Assembly (NCBI GenBank): GCA_966211675.1
Contig: CBIHPK010000002.1
Span: forward strand, 1 to 64,000
Origin: SCUS01 sp966211675
GTDB taxonomy: Bacteria > Myxococcota_A > Polyangia > Polyangiales > Ga0077539
Length of the DNA stretch: 64,000 nt
Reading direction: 5' to 3'
Within the stretch, counting starts at the first letter, position 1; every line of letters begins with the position of its first letter. Shown here in pieces: positions 27,371 to 35,165 of the stretch. Both the position numbers and the translations under genes were made by a program. The notes under the pieces are model-generated. The model saw only the letters and a program-made list of their open reading frames with translations, was not told the DNA's origin and did no database searches.

Positions 27371-28468
27371 TCAGGATGCGCGACGGCCGCGTCGGATGTC
27401 GATGCGGTAGAGGCCATCGGATACTTCGGCGACCGGGCGCTCCCGGCGGAGGGACGCCACGAGGGCGTGGTCGGGGCTCTTCGGGCACGCCGGGTCGGTG
27501 CGCGAGGCGTCGCCGGTGAGGGCGAAGGCCTGGCAGCGGCAGCCGCCGAAGTCGACCTCGCGGCGGTCGCAGGAGGCGCAGGTCGGGGACATCCAAGCGG
27601 TGCCGCGGTAGCGCTGGAAGTCCGCGCCGTCGCGCCAGATGTCCCCGAGGGGGCGGGAGCGAACGCTGTCCAATACCATCCCGGGTAATCCGTGGGCGCC
27701 GGGGCAGGGGAGCGCCGTGCCGTCGGGGATCACCGTCATGAAGCGCCGCCCCCAGCCGTCCATGCAGGGCTTCGGCGCGTCCTCGTACCAGTCCGGGATC
27801 ACCCAGATCACGTCCATGGTCCCCCGAAGCCGCGCCCTCTCGGCGAGGGCGATGGACTGCGCCCGGCGGAGCGTCTCGCGGTCCGGCAGGAGCGCGTCGC
27901 GGTGCACGAGCGCGCTGCCGTGCCACTGGGTGTTAGCGAGCTCCAGCCGCTGCGCTCCCAGCGACTCGGAGAGGGCGATGATCTCCCCGACGGATCGCAG
28001 GTTCTGCCGGTGGAGCACGGCGTTGATGGAGAGCGCCATCCCGAGCGGCCTCACCCATCGCGCGGCCTCCAGCTTGTGCTCGTGGACGGTCGTCCCCGCG
28101 AGGCGGTCGGCTCGATCGGCGTCGCTGTCCTGCAGGCTCACCTGCACGTGGTCGAGGCCCGCGTCGGCGAGCGAGGCGAGGCGGTCGTGGGTCAACCGCC
28201 AGGCCGAGGTGATGAGGTTGGTGTAGAGCCCGTGCTCCCGGGCGGCGCGCACCAGGGTCTCCAGGTCGTCGCGGAGCAGCGGCTCTCCCCCGGAGAAGTG
28301 GACGTGCAGCACGCCGAGCTCCCCGGCCTCGCGCAGCACCCGGGTCCACCCGGCGGTGTCGAGCTCGTCTCCGTAGTCGCGCCAGTCGGTGGGGTTGGAG
28401 CAGTACGAGCAGCGCAAGGGGCAGCGGTAGGTGAGCTCCGCGAGCAGCGCGACCGGGGGCTCGATCAT
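27371..28468 (-). CDS. pqqE: PqqE, radical SAM/SPASM pyrroloquinoline quinone synthesis protein
   Basis: 365 residues. Radical SAM cluster CPLRCSYC (Cys16, Cys20, Cys23) after LLAELTYR, FSGGEPLL for SAM binding, and a SPASM region with KPCMDGWGRRFM, GTAWMSPTCASCDRREVDFGGCRCQAFALTGDASRTDPAC, in effect residue for residue the auxiliary cluster region of bona fide PqqE. The enzyme makes the Glu-Tyr C-C cross-link in the peptide PqqA, which it binds through PqqD. It overlaps pqqD by 4 bp. The open question is the precursor: no PqqA-like peptide of about 25 residues with ExxxY is found around this operon. Confidence 0.92.
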   Translation of the reverse strand: MIEPPVALLAELTYRCPLRCSYCSNPTDWRDYGDELDTAGWTRVLREAGELGVLHVHFSGGEPLLRDDLETLVRAAREHGLYTNLITSAWRLTHDRLASLADAGLDHVQVSLQDSDADRADRLAGTTVHEHKLEAARWVRPLGMALSINAVLHRQNLRSVGEIIALSESLGAQRLELANTQWHGSALVHRDALLPDRETLRRAQSIALAERARLRGTMDVIWVIPDWYEDAPKPCMDGWGRRFMTVIPDGTALPCPGAHGLPGMVLDSVRSRPLGDIWRDGADFQRYRGTAWMSPTCASCDRREVDFGGCRCQAFALTGDASRTDPACPKSPDHALVASLRRERPVAEVSDGLYRIDIRRGRRAS

Positions 28469-28773
28469 GGTCCCTCCAGGGTGACGTAGCCGCGCTCGAT
28501 GAGGCGCTGGAGGTACTCGCGCACGTCGGCGTCGATGAGCTCGCGGGGGGCCTCCGGGTGCGCCTCGGCCACCGCGTCGATGACCGCCGCGAGCGAGCGC
28601 TGCCCGTCGAGCAGCGCGGTGATCTCCGCGCCCTCCTCGGTGAGCGCCAGCACCCCTTCGGGGACCACCACCACGTGGCGAGAGCGCGCCGCGTCCCAGC
28701 GCAGCCGGGCCCGCCTCGCGAGCACCGGCCGTCGCGCCGAGCTGAGCTCATCCTTCGGGAGGGCGTCGGTCAT
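28465..28773 (-). CDS. pqqD: PqqD, PqqA-binding chaperone
   Basis: 102 residues from ATG 28773. RRPVLARRARLRWDAARSR, VVVVPEGVLALTEEGAEITALLDG and the helical C-terminus match the PqqD fold, a peptide-recognition (RRE) winged-helix that brings precursor peptide to PqqE. The start is chosen because TACGGT lies 9 nt upstream and the fold begins about 15 residues later; the frame is open further. It is the first gene of the minus-strand operon and is divergent from the NtrY-like kinase. Confidence 0.88.
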   Translation of the reverse strand: MTDALPKDELSSARRPVLARRARLRWDAARSRHVVVVPEGVLALTEEGAEITALLDGQRSLAAVIDAVAEAHPEAPRELIDADVREYLQRLIERGYVTLEGP

Positions 28774-28782
28774 GGCGGGGGC

Positions 28783-28788
28783 ACCGTA
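28783..28788 (-). promoter_or_regulatory. Candidate -10 hexamer of the pqqD operon
   Basis: TACGGT on the minus strand, 9 nt before the pqqD ATG, no Shine-Dalgarno. Together with the mirrored TACCGT before the divergent kinase it defines a compact 88-bp divergent promoter. Confidence 0.45.
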
Positions 28789-28848
28789 GCGCACCCTCCG
28801 GCGCCTCGCCGCAGGGGAAGCGCCCTGCACCGCCCCGCGCAGATCGCG

Positions 28849-28854
28849 TACCGT
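28849..28854 (+). promoter_or_regulatory. Candidate -10 hexamer of the NtrY-like kinase
   Basis: TACCGT, 7 nt before the GTG start at 28862, in a region without Shine-Dalgarno. Same spacing as at 55530 and 60736. Confidence 0.45.
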
Positions 28855-28861
28855 CGCGCCG

Positions 28862-30331
28862 GTGACGACGTCATGGCGATCGGGGCTCAACGGCCGGGCG
28901 CTCCAGGCCGCGCTCGTGGCGGCGCTGCTCCCCTCCACGGCGGCGCTCTACTCCGCGCGCTCGTCGCTCCGCGCTCCGCCCGAAGCGCTCGCCGAGGCCC
29001 GCGTCGCCCGCGCCGAGGCGGACGCCCACGCCCGCGACGCGCAGGACCTCTCGGCGACGGCGCTGGCCCTCCGCCTCGCGGCCTCCGCCTCGCTGGACGA
29101 CGCCTCGGTGGCCTCCGCGGCGGCGGGCCTCGGCGCGGTGCGAAGCGTCGAGCTGCTCAGCCCGAGCGGCGCGGTGCTCGCCCGCTCGCCTCGGTCCGCG
29201 GGCCCTCCGGGGCGCTGTCCTCCGAGGGTGCTCTCCAGGCCGGTGCGCCCGGGGGTGAGCGCGGTGATCACCGTCGACGACGAGGGCTGCGCGAGGCCTC
29301 CGTCCACGCCTCCGCGAGACCCGCTGGCGGGGGTGCTCGGGCCCACGCTGGCCGCGGCGGCGCTGGGGGTGATGGCGGCTCTGGCGATGCTGCGGTCGAG
29401 GCGCAGCGGGGCCGCCGAGGCGCTGATCACCGCGGCGGGGAAGGTCGGCCACGGGGACCTCGGGGTGAGGGTTCCGGCGGGCGAGCGGGGGGAGCTGGAG
29501 GCGCTGCGGGTGGCCTTCAACGAGATGGTCGCGGAGCTGTCCCTCTCTCGGGCGAGGGTGGACTACCTCCAGCGCATCGCCGGGTGGCAGGAGCTCGCCC
29601 GGCGTCTCGCTCACGAGATCAAGAACCCCCTCACGCCCATCCAGCTCGCGGTGCAGGAGGCGACGCGGAGGTACCCGGGCGACGACGCGGGCTACAAGCG
29701 GACGCTCGAGACCACGCGCGAGATCGTCGAGGAGGAGGTGGCCACGCTCCGCCGGCTGGTGAGCGCCTTCTCGGAGTTCGCCCGGCTGCCGGACGTGAAG
29801 CCCGCCCCGGCGGACCTCGCGGAGTTCGTGCGCGACATGGCGAGCTCGCGGGCGCTGCTCGACGAGCTCGACCCGGGGGTGACCGTGCGCTTCGAGCCGG
29901 GCGACGCGGAGGTGCCCGTGAGGCTCGACCGGATCATGTTCCGCCGCGCGGTGGAGAACCTGCTGCGCAACGCAGTGGAGGCGATGGCCTCCACCGGGGG
30001 AACGGTCTGGGTGCGCGTGGAGTCCCGCGAGGTGAGCGAGCCCGACGCGGCGGAGCCCTCGGCCCAGGCGTGGCTGGTGGTCGAGGACGACGGCCCGGGC
30101 ATCCCTGCCGCACAGCGCGACAAGGTCTTCGATCCGTACTTCACCACCAAGGCCACGGGCACCGGCCTGGGCCTGGCCATCGTGCGCAAGATCGCCCTCG
30201 ACCACGACGGCGACGTGGGCCTCGAGCAGCGCCCCGGCGGGGGCACGCGCTTCGTGCTGACGCTGCCCAGGACGGCGGCCGGGCGGCCTCCGCGGCGCTC
30301 CTTCGTGACCTTCTCTTCGCGCCTTTCCTGA
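28862..30331 (+). CDS. NtrY-like membrane sensor histidine kinase
   Basis: 489 residues, GTG start. TM1 lies at about 14-30, a short periplasmic sensor domain of about 120 residues with two cysteines, TM2 at about 157-175, then a HAMP-like linker, the HisKA dimerisation helix with phospho-acceptor HEIKNPLTPIQLAVQ, and a HATPase with N box ENLLRNAVEAM, G1 DDGPGIP and G2 TGLGLAIV. The HEIKNPLTP form and the RVDYLQRIAGWQELARRL sequence before it are typical of NtrY and other sigma-54-linked kinases. No response regulator sits next to it, so the partner must be elsewhere. It ends 33 bp before the barrel protein gene. Confidence 0.88.
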   Translation: MTTSWRSGLNGRALQAALVAALLPSTAALYSARSSLRAPPEALAEARVARAEADAHARDAQDLSATALALRLAASASLDDASVASAAAGLGAVRSVELLSPSGAVLARSPRSAGPPGRCPPRVLSRPVRPGVSAVITVDDEGCARPPSTPPRDPLAGVLGPTLAAAALGVMAALAMLRSRRSGAAEALITAAGKVGHGDLGVRVPAGERGELEALRVAFNEMVAELSLSRARVDYLQRIAGWQELARRLAHEIKNPLTPIQLAVQEATRRYPGDDAGYKRTLETTREIVEEEVATLRRLVSAFSEFARLPDVKPAPADLAEFVRDMASSRALLDELDPGVTVRFEPGDAEVPVRLDRIMFRRAVENLLRNAVEAMASTGGTVWVRVESREVSEPDAAEPSAQAWLVVEDDGPGIPAAQRDKVFDPYFTTKATGTGLGLAIVRKIALDHDGDVGLEQRPGGGTRFVLTLPRTAAGRPPRRSFVTFSSRLS

Positions 30332-30364
30332 CCTCGGTCGGGCGTGCGAGAGTCCGCCGCTGCA

Positions 30365-31156
30365 ATGCGCAGACGACGGCTTCAGGCGGTGTGGATGGCG
30401 GCGGTGGTGGGCTCGGCGAGCAGCGCGTGGGCGACGCACCCGGACTACGAGGGCGAGCGGGGCATCGAGGCCCACGTCGCCGTGGGCTACGGGCTGTTCA
30501 CCTCGGCCTCGGACCGGGTGTTCCTGTCGCCGGGGGAGGTGAGCACCGGGGCGCTCGACGCCTTCTCCGGGGGCTTCAACGCTCGCATCGGGGCGGGCTA
30601 CCGGATGCTGCCCTACCTGAGCGCGGGGATCACCGCGGGGGTGCAGTACCTGGGCGCCAGGGACCAGTACAGCCCCAGCGAGGGCCGCCTCGGCGCTCGC
30701 GACTCCTTCATCGGCTACACCGTCGGGGTCTACAGTCGGCTCTACCTGGGCTCGCTGCTCAACGGCGCCCGCACCGAGCCGAGGGTGTTCTTCCGAAGCG
30801 CCTCCGACCCGCGTCGCTTCGACCCCTTCGTGTCGCTGGGCATCGAGTTCGTGCAGGGCATCCAGCGGAGCCGCTCGTACACCGAGCCGCAGAACCTCAC
30901 CTCCTGGACCACCACGTACATCGGCATCCCGATCGTCCTCGGGGCGGAGTACCGGCTGCTCACGCAGTTCGCGGTGGGCCTCAACCTGGGCATCACCCCG
31001 CTGGTCGGCGCGAGCACCAACCGGCTCAGCCAGACGCGCGAGCTGCGCCCCGGCATCGACGAGATCACCCGCACCTCGACCCAGTACACCCCCGACGCCG
31101 CGGCCAACCTCAACCTCTGGCTCGGCCTCACCGCCCGGTACACGTTCACCTTCTGA
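30365..31156 (+). CDS. Outer-membrane beta-barrel protein
   Basis: 263 residues from ATG 30365. Signal peptide RRRRLQAVWMAAVVGSASSAWA-TH. The mature part shows alternating hydrophobic strands (AHVAVGYGLFTSAS, RIGAGYRMLPYLSAGITAGVQYLG, FVSLGIEFVQG, ITPLVGAS) and ends in ARYTFTF with a C-terminal Phe recognised by the Bam machinery. No specific family recognised. Cotranscription with the upstream kinase is possible. Confidence 0.7.
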   Translation: MRRRRLQAVWMAAVVGSASSAWATHPDYEGERGIEAHVAVGYGLFTSASDRVFLSPGEVSTGALDAFSGGFNARIGAGYRMLPYLSAGITAGVQYLGARDQYSPSEGRLGARDSFIGYTVGVYSRLYLGSLLNGARTEPRVFFRSASDPRRFDPFVSLGIEFVQGIQRSRSYTEPQNLTSWTTTYIGIPIVLGAEYRLLTQFAVGLNLGITPLVGASTNRLSQTRELRPGIDEITRTSTQYTPDAAANLNLWLGLTARYTFTF

Positions 31157-31171
31157 GAGGGGGATTCCCCA

Positions 31172-31975
31172 ATGGCTGTTTCACTCCAAGGGTTCGCGCT
31201 GGTCCTCGGCGCATCGAGCGGCATTGGCGCGGCCACGGCGCGCGCCCTCGCCAGGGCGGGCATGGACATCATCGGCGTGCACCTCGACCGCCGCGCCACG
31301 CTGCCGCTGGCCGACGCGGTGCGCGCGGACATCGAGGCCGCCGGGCGCACGGCGTGGTTCTTCAACGTCAACGCGGCGGACGACGCGAAGCGCCGCGCGG
31401 TGCTCGCCGACGTGGCCGCGAGGCTGGAGGCGAGGGGCCAGGGCGAGACCGTGCGGGTGCTGCTGCACTCGCTGGCCTTCGGCTCGCTGCGCCCGCTGGT
31501 CGGAGGCGACAGCGACGAGACGCTCACCCGGCTGCAGATCGAGATGACCCTCGACGTGATGGCGACCTCCCTCGTCTACTGGACGCAGGACCTCCTCGCC
31601 ATGGGCGCCCTCCGCCCGCACGGCCGGGTCTTCGCGATGACCAGCGGCGGCAGCACGCAGGCGCTGCCCTCCTACGGGGCCGTCGGGGCGGCGAAGGCGG
31701 CGCTGGAGTCCTACGTGCGACAGCTCGCCGTGGAGGGCGCGGCGCGGGGGTTCACCGCGAACGCCATCTGCGCCGGGGTGACCCGCACGCCCGCGCTGGA
31801 GCGCATCCCGGGCCACGAGCTGCTGGTCGAGCGAGCGCTCGCGAAGCACCCGCAGGGGAGGCTCACGACCCCGGAGGACGTGGCCAGCTGCATCGCGGCG
31901 CTGTCGGTCCCGGAGACCGACTGGATGAACGGCAACGTGGTGCGGGTGGACGGGGGCGAGGGGGCCGCGGGCTGA
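31172..31975 (+). CDS. Enoyl-ACP reductase-like SDR (FabL/FabI type)
   Basis: 267 residues. SDR fold with LGASSGIG at the N-terminus and a catalytic Tyr followed by Lys at +7 (YGAVGAAK), the Y-x6-K spacing of enoyl-ACP reductases FabI and FabL rather than the YxxxK of ordinary SDRs. HSLAFGSLRP and YVRQLAVEGAARGFTANAICAGVTRTPA are FabL-like. It would reduce the trans-2-enoyl group in fatty-acid elongation. Whether it is the organism's only enoyl reductase or a variant cannot be told. The SD is the GAGAGGGGGA run overlapping the spacer. Confidence 0.75.
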   Translation: MAVSLQGFALVLGASSGIGAATARALARAGMDIIGVHLDRRATLPLADAVRADIEAAGRTAWFFNVNAADDAKRRAVLADVAARLEARGQGETVRVLLHSLAFGSLRPLVGGDSDETLTRLQIEMTLDVMATSLVYWTQDLLAMGALRPHGRVFAMTSGGSTQALPSYGAVGAAKAALESYVRQLAVEGAARGFTANAICAGVTRTPALERIPGHELLVERALAKHPQGRLTTPEDVASCIAALSVPETDWMNGNVVRVDGGEGAAG

Positions 31976-31996
31976 CGGCCTGCGGGCGAAGCCGTC

Positions 31997-32012
31997 CATG
32001 ACAATGGTCATG
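31997..32012. promoter_or_regulatory. Crp/Fnr-type palindrome upstream of nirK
   Basis: CATGAC-AATG-GTCATG is a perfect 6-4-6 dyad. The core TGAC-N4-GTCA is the spacing and half-site of Crp/Fnr-family operators, and a Crp/Fnr regulator is encoded at 36155-36955 in the same locus. Its centre is 110 bp before the nirK ATG. A class-I position (about -61) would put the start of transcription near 32066. Confidence 0.65.
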
Positions 32013-32087
32013 AGCGGTCCCGCCCCCGCTGCCTTCGCTCACCGGCGCAAAAGCAGCGCTACGGATGCGCCAGAGAGCGGACCTATG

Positions 32088-32108
32088 TCTGGCTCTGAAG
32101 GAGCCAGA
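32088..32108 (+). promoter_or_regulatory. Hairpin covering the nirK Shine-Dalgarno
   Basis: TCTGGCTC (32088-32095), loop TGAAG, and GAGCCAGA (32101-32108) pair as a perfect 8-bp stem. The Shine-Dalgarno AAGGAG (32098-32103) lies half in the loop and half in the 3' arm, 11 nt before the ATG at 32115. When folded it would limit ribosome access, so it could act as a translational switch. An out-of-frame ATG at 32108 starts right after the SD. Confidence 0.5.
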
Positions 32109-32114
32109 TGATCC

Positions 32115-33728
32115 ATGCGCCAACCGAACGAGCTCACCGCCACCACCCGAGGGGCCTCACGGGCGAAAGCCCCCGACGCCGCCCCGCCCCGCCCTCGCGC
32201 CCCGCGCGGTGACCGGGGGGCTCTGACGAGGTCCCGCCTCTCGACGCTCTCGCTCTCCCTCGCGCTCTGTCTCGGGGCCTGTGTCCCGCCCCCCTCGCAG
32301 CCCGCGTCCCCGACCCCATCCGCCTCGCCGTCCCCGTCGACCTCGGGCGTCCGCGCCCCGACGCCGCTCTCGCCGCTCACCCGCGCCGAGGAGGCCGCGC
32401 TTCCGAGCATCGAGCTGAACCTCGTCCGCCCGCCCGCGGTGCCCCCGCCGGTCAACCGCCGCACCGCCGCCAAGGTGGTGGTGCACCTCGAGGTGCGCGA
32501 GCTCACGATGCCCCTCGCCGACGGCGCGACCTACACCTTCTGGACCTTCGGCGGCTCGGTGCCGGGCCCGATGATCCGCGTGCGCCGCGGTGACATCGTG
32601 GAACTCCACCTGATGAACCACCCGTCCAGCACGATGCCCCACAACATCGACCTGCACGCGGTCACCGGCCCCGGCGGCGGCGCGGCGAGCACCTTCACGG
32701 CGCCCGGCCACCAGACGCAGTTCACCTTCCGCGCGCTCAACGAGGGCCTGTACGTCTACCACTGCGCCACCGCGCCGGTGGGCATGCACATGGCCAACGG
32801 CATGTACGGGATGATCGCCGTCGAGCCCGAGGAGGGGTGGGCCGCCGCCGACCGCGAGTACTACCTGATGCAGGGTGAGATCTACACCACGGGCAACTAC
32901 CGCGAGCCCGGACTGCAGCCCTTCGACATGCGCCGCGCCATCAACGAGGACCCCGCCTACGTGGTCTTCAACGGCCGCGACGGGGCGCTCACGGGCACCA
33001 ACGCCCTCACCGCCCGCGTCGGCGAGCGCGTGCGCCTCTTCGTCGGCAACGGCGGACCCAACCTGGTGAGCTCCTTCCACGTGATCGGCGAGATCTTCGA
33101 CCACGTCTTCCCCGAAGGCGGCTCGCACGCCAACACCAACGTGCAGACCACCGTCGTGCCCGCCGGGGGCTCGGCCATCGTCGACTTCGGCCTCGAGGTG
33201 CCGGGCAGCTTCGTGCTCGTCGACCACTCGATCTTCCGCACCTTCCACAAGGGCACCCTCGGGATGCTCCGCGTCGAGGGCCCGGAGGACCACGTGATCT
33301 ACTCCGGCCGCGAGGTCGACCAGGCCTACCTCGGCGACTACGCCCCGCAGGCCGCCTCCGGCAGCGACGGCGCCGCCCTCCAGCCCGGTGAGCAGACCTT
33401 CCTCGGGGTGTGCTCGGCCTGCCACCAGCGCTCCGCCGCGGGCCTGCCGCCGGTGTTCCCGCCGCTCGCGGGCAGCGACTACCTCATGGCCGACAAGACC
33501 CGCTCCATCCGCGGCGTGCTCGCGGGCCAGAGCGGCCCGATGACCGTCAACGGCACGGTCTACAACGGCGCCATGCCGCCGCTCGCGAACCTCACGGACC
33601 ACGAGGTCGCCGACGTGCTCACCTACGTGCGCAGCCACTTCGGCAACCACGGGGACGCCGTGACCGTCGCCGAGGTCGCCGCGGTGCGCGCCTCGCTCGT
33701 CACTCCGACGCCTGCGGGGCACCCGTGA
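32115..33728 (+). CDS. nirK: Copper nitrite reductase with C-terminal cytochrome c domain
   Basis: 537 residues. An unusually long basic N-region leads to a lipobox LGAC (Cys56), so this appears to be a lipoprotein. Two cupredoxin domains follow. Type-1 copper ligands are His176, Cys217, His225 and Met230; type-2 ligands His181, His216 and His371; catalytic Asp179 and His322 are present (HNIDLHA, YHCATAPVGMHMANGM, FHVIGEIFDHV, VDHSIFRTFHKG). A cytochrome c domain with CSACH (433-437) and axial Met487 is fused to the C-terminus, so electrons can enter internally. It reduces nitrite to NO in the periplasm. First gene of a nitrite/NO cluster. Confidence 0.93.
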   Translation: MRQPNELTATTRGASRAKAPDAAPPRPRAPRGDRGALTRSRLSTLSLSLALCLGACVPPPSQPASPTPSASPSPSTSGVRAPTPLSPLTRAEEAALPSIELNLVRPPAVPPPVNRRTAAKVVVHLEVRELTMPLADGATYTFWTFGGSVPGPMIRVRRGDIVELHLMNHPSSTMPHNIDLHAVTGPGGGAASTFTAPGHQTQFTFRALNEGLYVYHCATAPVGMHMANGMYGMIAVEPEEGWAAADREYYLMQGEIYTTGNYREPGLQPFDMRRAINEDPAYVVFNGRDGALTGTNALTARVGERVRLFVGNGGPNLVSSFHVIGEIFDHVFPEGGSHANTNVQTTVVPAGGSAIVDFGLEVPGSFVLVDHSIFRTFHKGTLGMLRVEGPEDHVIYSGREVDQAYLGDYAPQAASGSDGAALQPGEQTFLGVCSACHQRSAAGLPPVFPPLAGSDYLMADKTRSIRGVLAGQSGPMTVNGTVYNGAMPPLANLTDHEVADVLTYVRSHFGNHGDAVTVAEVAAVRASLVTPTPAGHP

Positions 33729-34528
33729 TCGCCTCCGCGCGCTGGTCCGCCGCGCTGCTCGCCGGGCTCGTCGCCACGGCGTCGGCGTGGGGCCAGCGCG
33801 CGCCCCGGGTGGCGCCCGACCTCCGCGTGATCCGCGGCGGCGAGTACCAGCCCTTCTACCGCCTCGCGGCCCGTCCCCGGGTCACCGTGCGCTCCTTCGC
33901 GCTCGACGTCCGGCCGGTCACCAACGAGCGCTTCCTCGCGTTCGTTCAGGCCAACCCCGCGTGGCAGCGCTCCCGCGTCCGCCGCCTCTTCGCCGACGCG
34001 GACTACCTCGCCCACTGGGCCGGCGACGCCGCGCTCGGGCCCGACGCTCGACCCGCCCAGCCGGTCACCCGCGTGTCGTGGTTCGCCGCGCGCGCCTTCT
34101 GCCGAGCCCAGGGCCGGCGCCTCCCCACCGAGGCCGAGTGGGAGTACGTCGCCCGCGCCTCGGCCACCTCGCCCAACGCGCCGAGCGACCCGGTCACCAC
34201 CGCGCGCATCCTCGCCTGGTACGGCCACCCCAACGCCGCCCTCGCGGACGTCGGCGCCTCTCGCCCCGACTACTGGGGTCTGCAGGACCTGCACGGCCTC
34301 GTGTGGGAGTGGGTCGAGGACTTCAACTCGGCCCTGGTGGTCACCGACAGCCGCGACAACCAGGGCCCCGGCGCGGGGCGCTTCTGCGGCGCGGCGAGCG
34401 CCGGCGCGCGCGACGTCGGAGACTACGTGGCGTTCATGCGCTACGCGTTCCGCCAGAGCCTGCGGGGCTCGTACACGGTGCGAAACCTGGGGTTCCGCTG
34501 CGCGTCCGACCTCCCACCCGGAGAATGA
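33725..34528 (+). CDS. nirV: NirV-like SUMF1/formylglycine-generating-enzyme family protein
   Basis: 267 residues, GTG start overlapping the nirK stop (GTGA). Signal peptide (AALLAGLVATASAWG-Q) and a C-type-lectin-fold FGE domain: FALDVRPVTNERFLAFV, QPVTRVSWFAARAFCRAQGRRLPTEAEWEY, GLQDLHGLVWEWVEDF, RYAFRQSLRGSYTVRNLGFRC. The active-site cysteine pair of true formylglycine enzymes is not in place. Such NirV proteins accompany nirK in many denitrifiers, with a suggested role in copper-enzyme assembly; this role is not proven. Confidence 0.85.
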   Translation: MIASARWSAALLAGLVATASAWGQRAPRVAPDLRVIRGGEYQPFYRLAARPRVTVRSFALDVRPVTNERFLAFVQANPAWQRSRVRRLFADADYLAHWAGDAALGPDARPAQPVTRVSWFAARAFCRAQGRRLPTEAEWEYVARASATSPNAPSDPVTTARILAWYGHPNAALADVGASRPDYWGLQDLHGLVWEWVEDFNSALVVTDSRDNQGPGAGRFCGAASAGARDVGDYVAFMRYAFRQSLRGSYTVRNLGFRCASDLPPGE

Positions 34529-34529
34529 C

Positions 34530-35165
34530 ATGCGACCTCTGACGCTCGGCCTCCTCGCGCTCTCGCTCGCCTCGGCCTGCGGTCGCAAGCCCCCGCAGCC
34601 CGGCGAGCGGGCGCCGTCTCCGCCCTGCCACTGTCACGACGCGAGCGCCCCCCACGCGGCCGACCGACCGATGCCCGACACCTCCGTCTTCGGGCTCGGC
34701 GTGCCGTGGACCGACCAGGCCGGCCGGGCCTTCGACCTCCACTCGCTCGCGGGCACTCCCACCGTGGTGCTGATGTTCTACGGAACCTGCCGCAGCGCCT
34801 GCCCGGTGCTCATCCGAGACGTGAAGCGCGTCGAGGCCGCGCTCACCCCCGCGGCGCGCGCCCGCACCCGCTTCGTCCTGGTGACCTTCGACCCCTCGAA
34901 CGACACCCCCGAAAGGCTCCGCGAGCTCGCCGCCGAGAGCCAGCTGGACCTCTCCCGATGGTCCCTCCTGCGCGGCGCCGACGACGACGTCCGCGCCTTC
35001 GCCACGGTGCTCGGCGTGCAGTTCAGCCGCGTGGGCCCGGGCGAGTACACCCACTCGAACCTCATCACCCTGCTCGATCCACAGGGCGTCGTGGCGTTCC
35101 AGCTCGACGGGCTCCAGCAGCCCGTCGGGGAGCTCGCGCGGCGCATCGAAGGCTACACCCGATGA
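34530..35165 (+). CDS. SCO1/SenC-like copper chaperone lipoprotein
   Basis: 211 residues. Lipobox ASAC and, just after it, a CHCHD stretch. Thioredoxin fold with the copper site CRSAC (CxxxC) after FYGT and the distal His in THSNLI, plus VTFDPSNDTPERL, all standard SCO features. It binds Cu in the periplasm and can deliver copper or reduce cysteine thiols of Cu sites. It sits 1 bp after nirV, so it is a good candidate for loading the NirK copper centre. Confidence 0.88.
   Translation: MRPLTLGLLALSLASACGRKPPQPGERAPSPPCHCHDASAPHAADRPMPDTSVFGLGVPWTDQAGRAFDLHSLAGTPTVVLMFYGTCRSACPVLIRDVKRVEAALTPAARARTRFVLVTFDPSNDTPERLRELAAESQLDLSRWSLLRGADDDVRAFATVLGVQFSRVGPGEYTHSNLITLLDPQGVVAFQLDGLQQPVGELARRIEGYTR

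Noticed and set aside
28774..28861. Search for a PqqA peptide in the pqqD/kinase spacer
   Set aside because: No ORF with Glu-x-x-x-Tyr of 20-30 residues on either strand; the 88 bp are accounted for by two mirrored TANNNT elements.
31159..31170. GGGG-ATT-CCCC hairpin at the SD of the FabL-like gene
   Set aside because: Only four pairs with a three-base loop; too weak to propose control, and common in GC-rich DNA.
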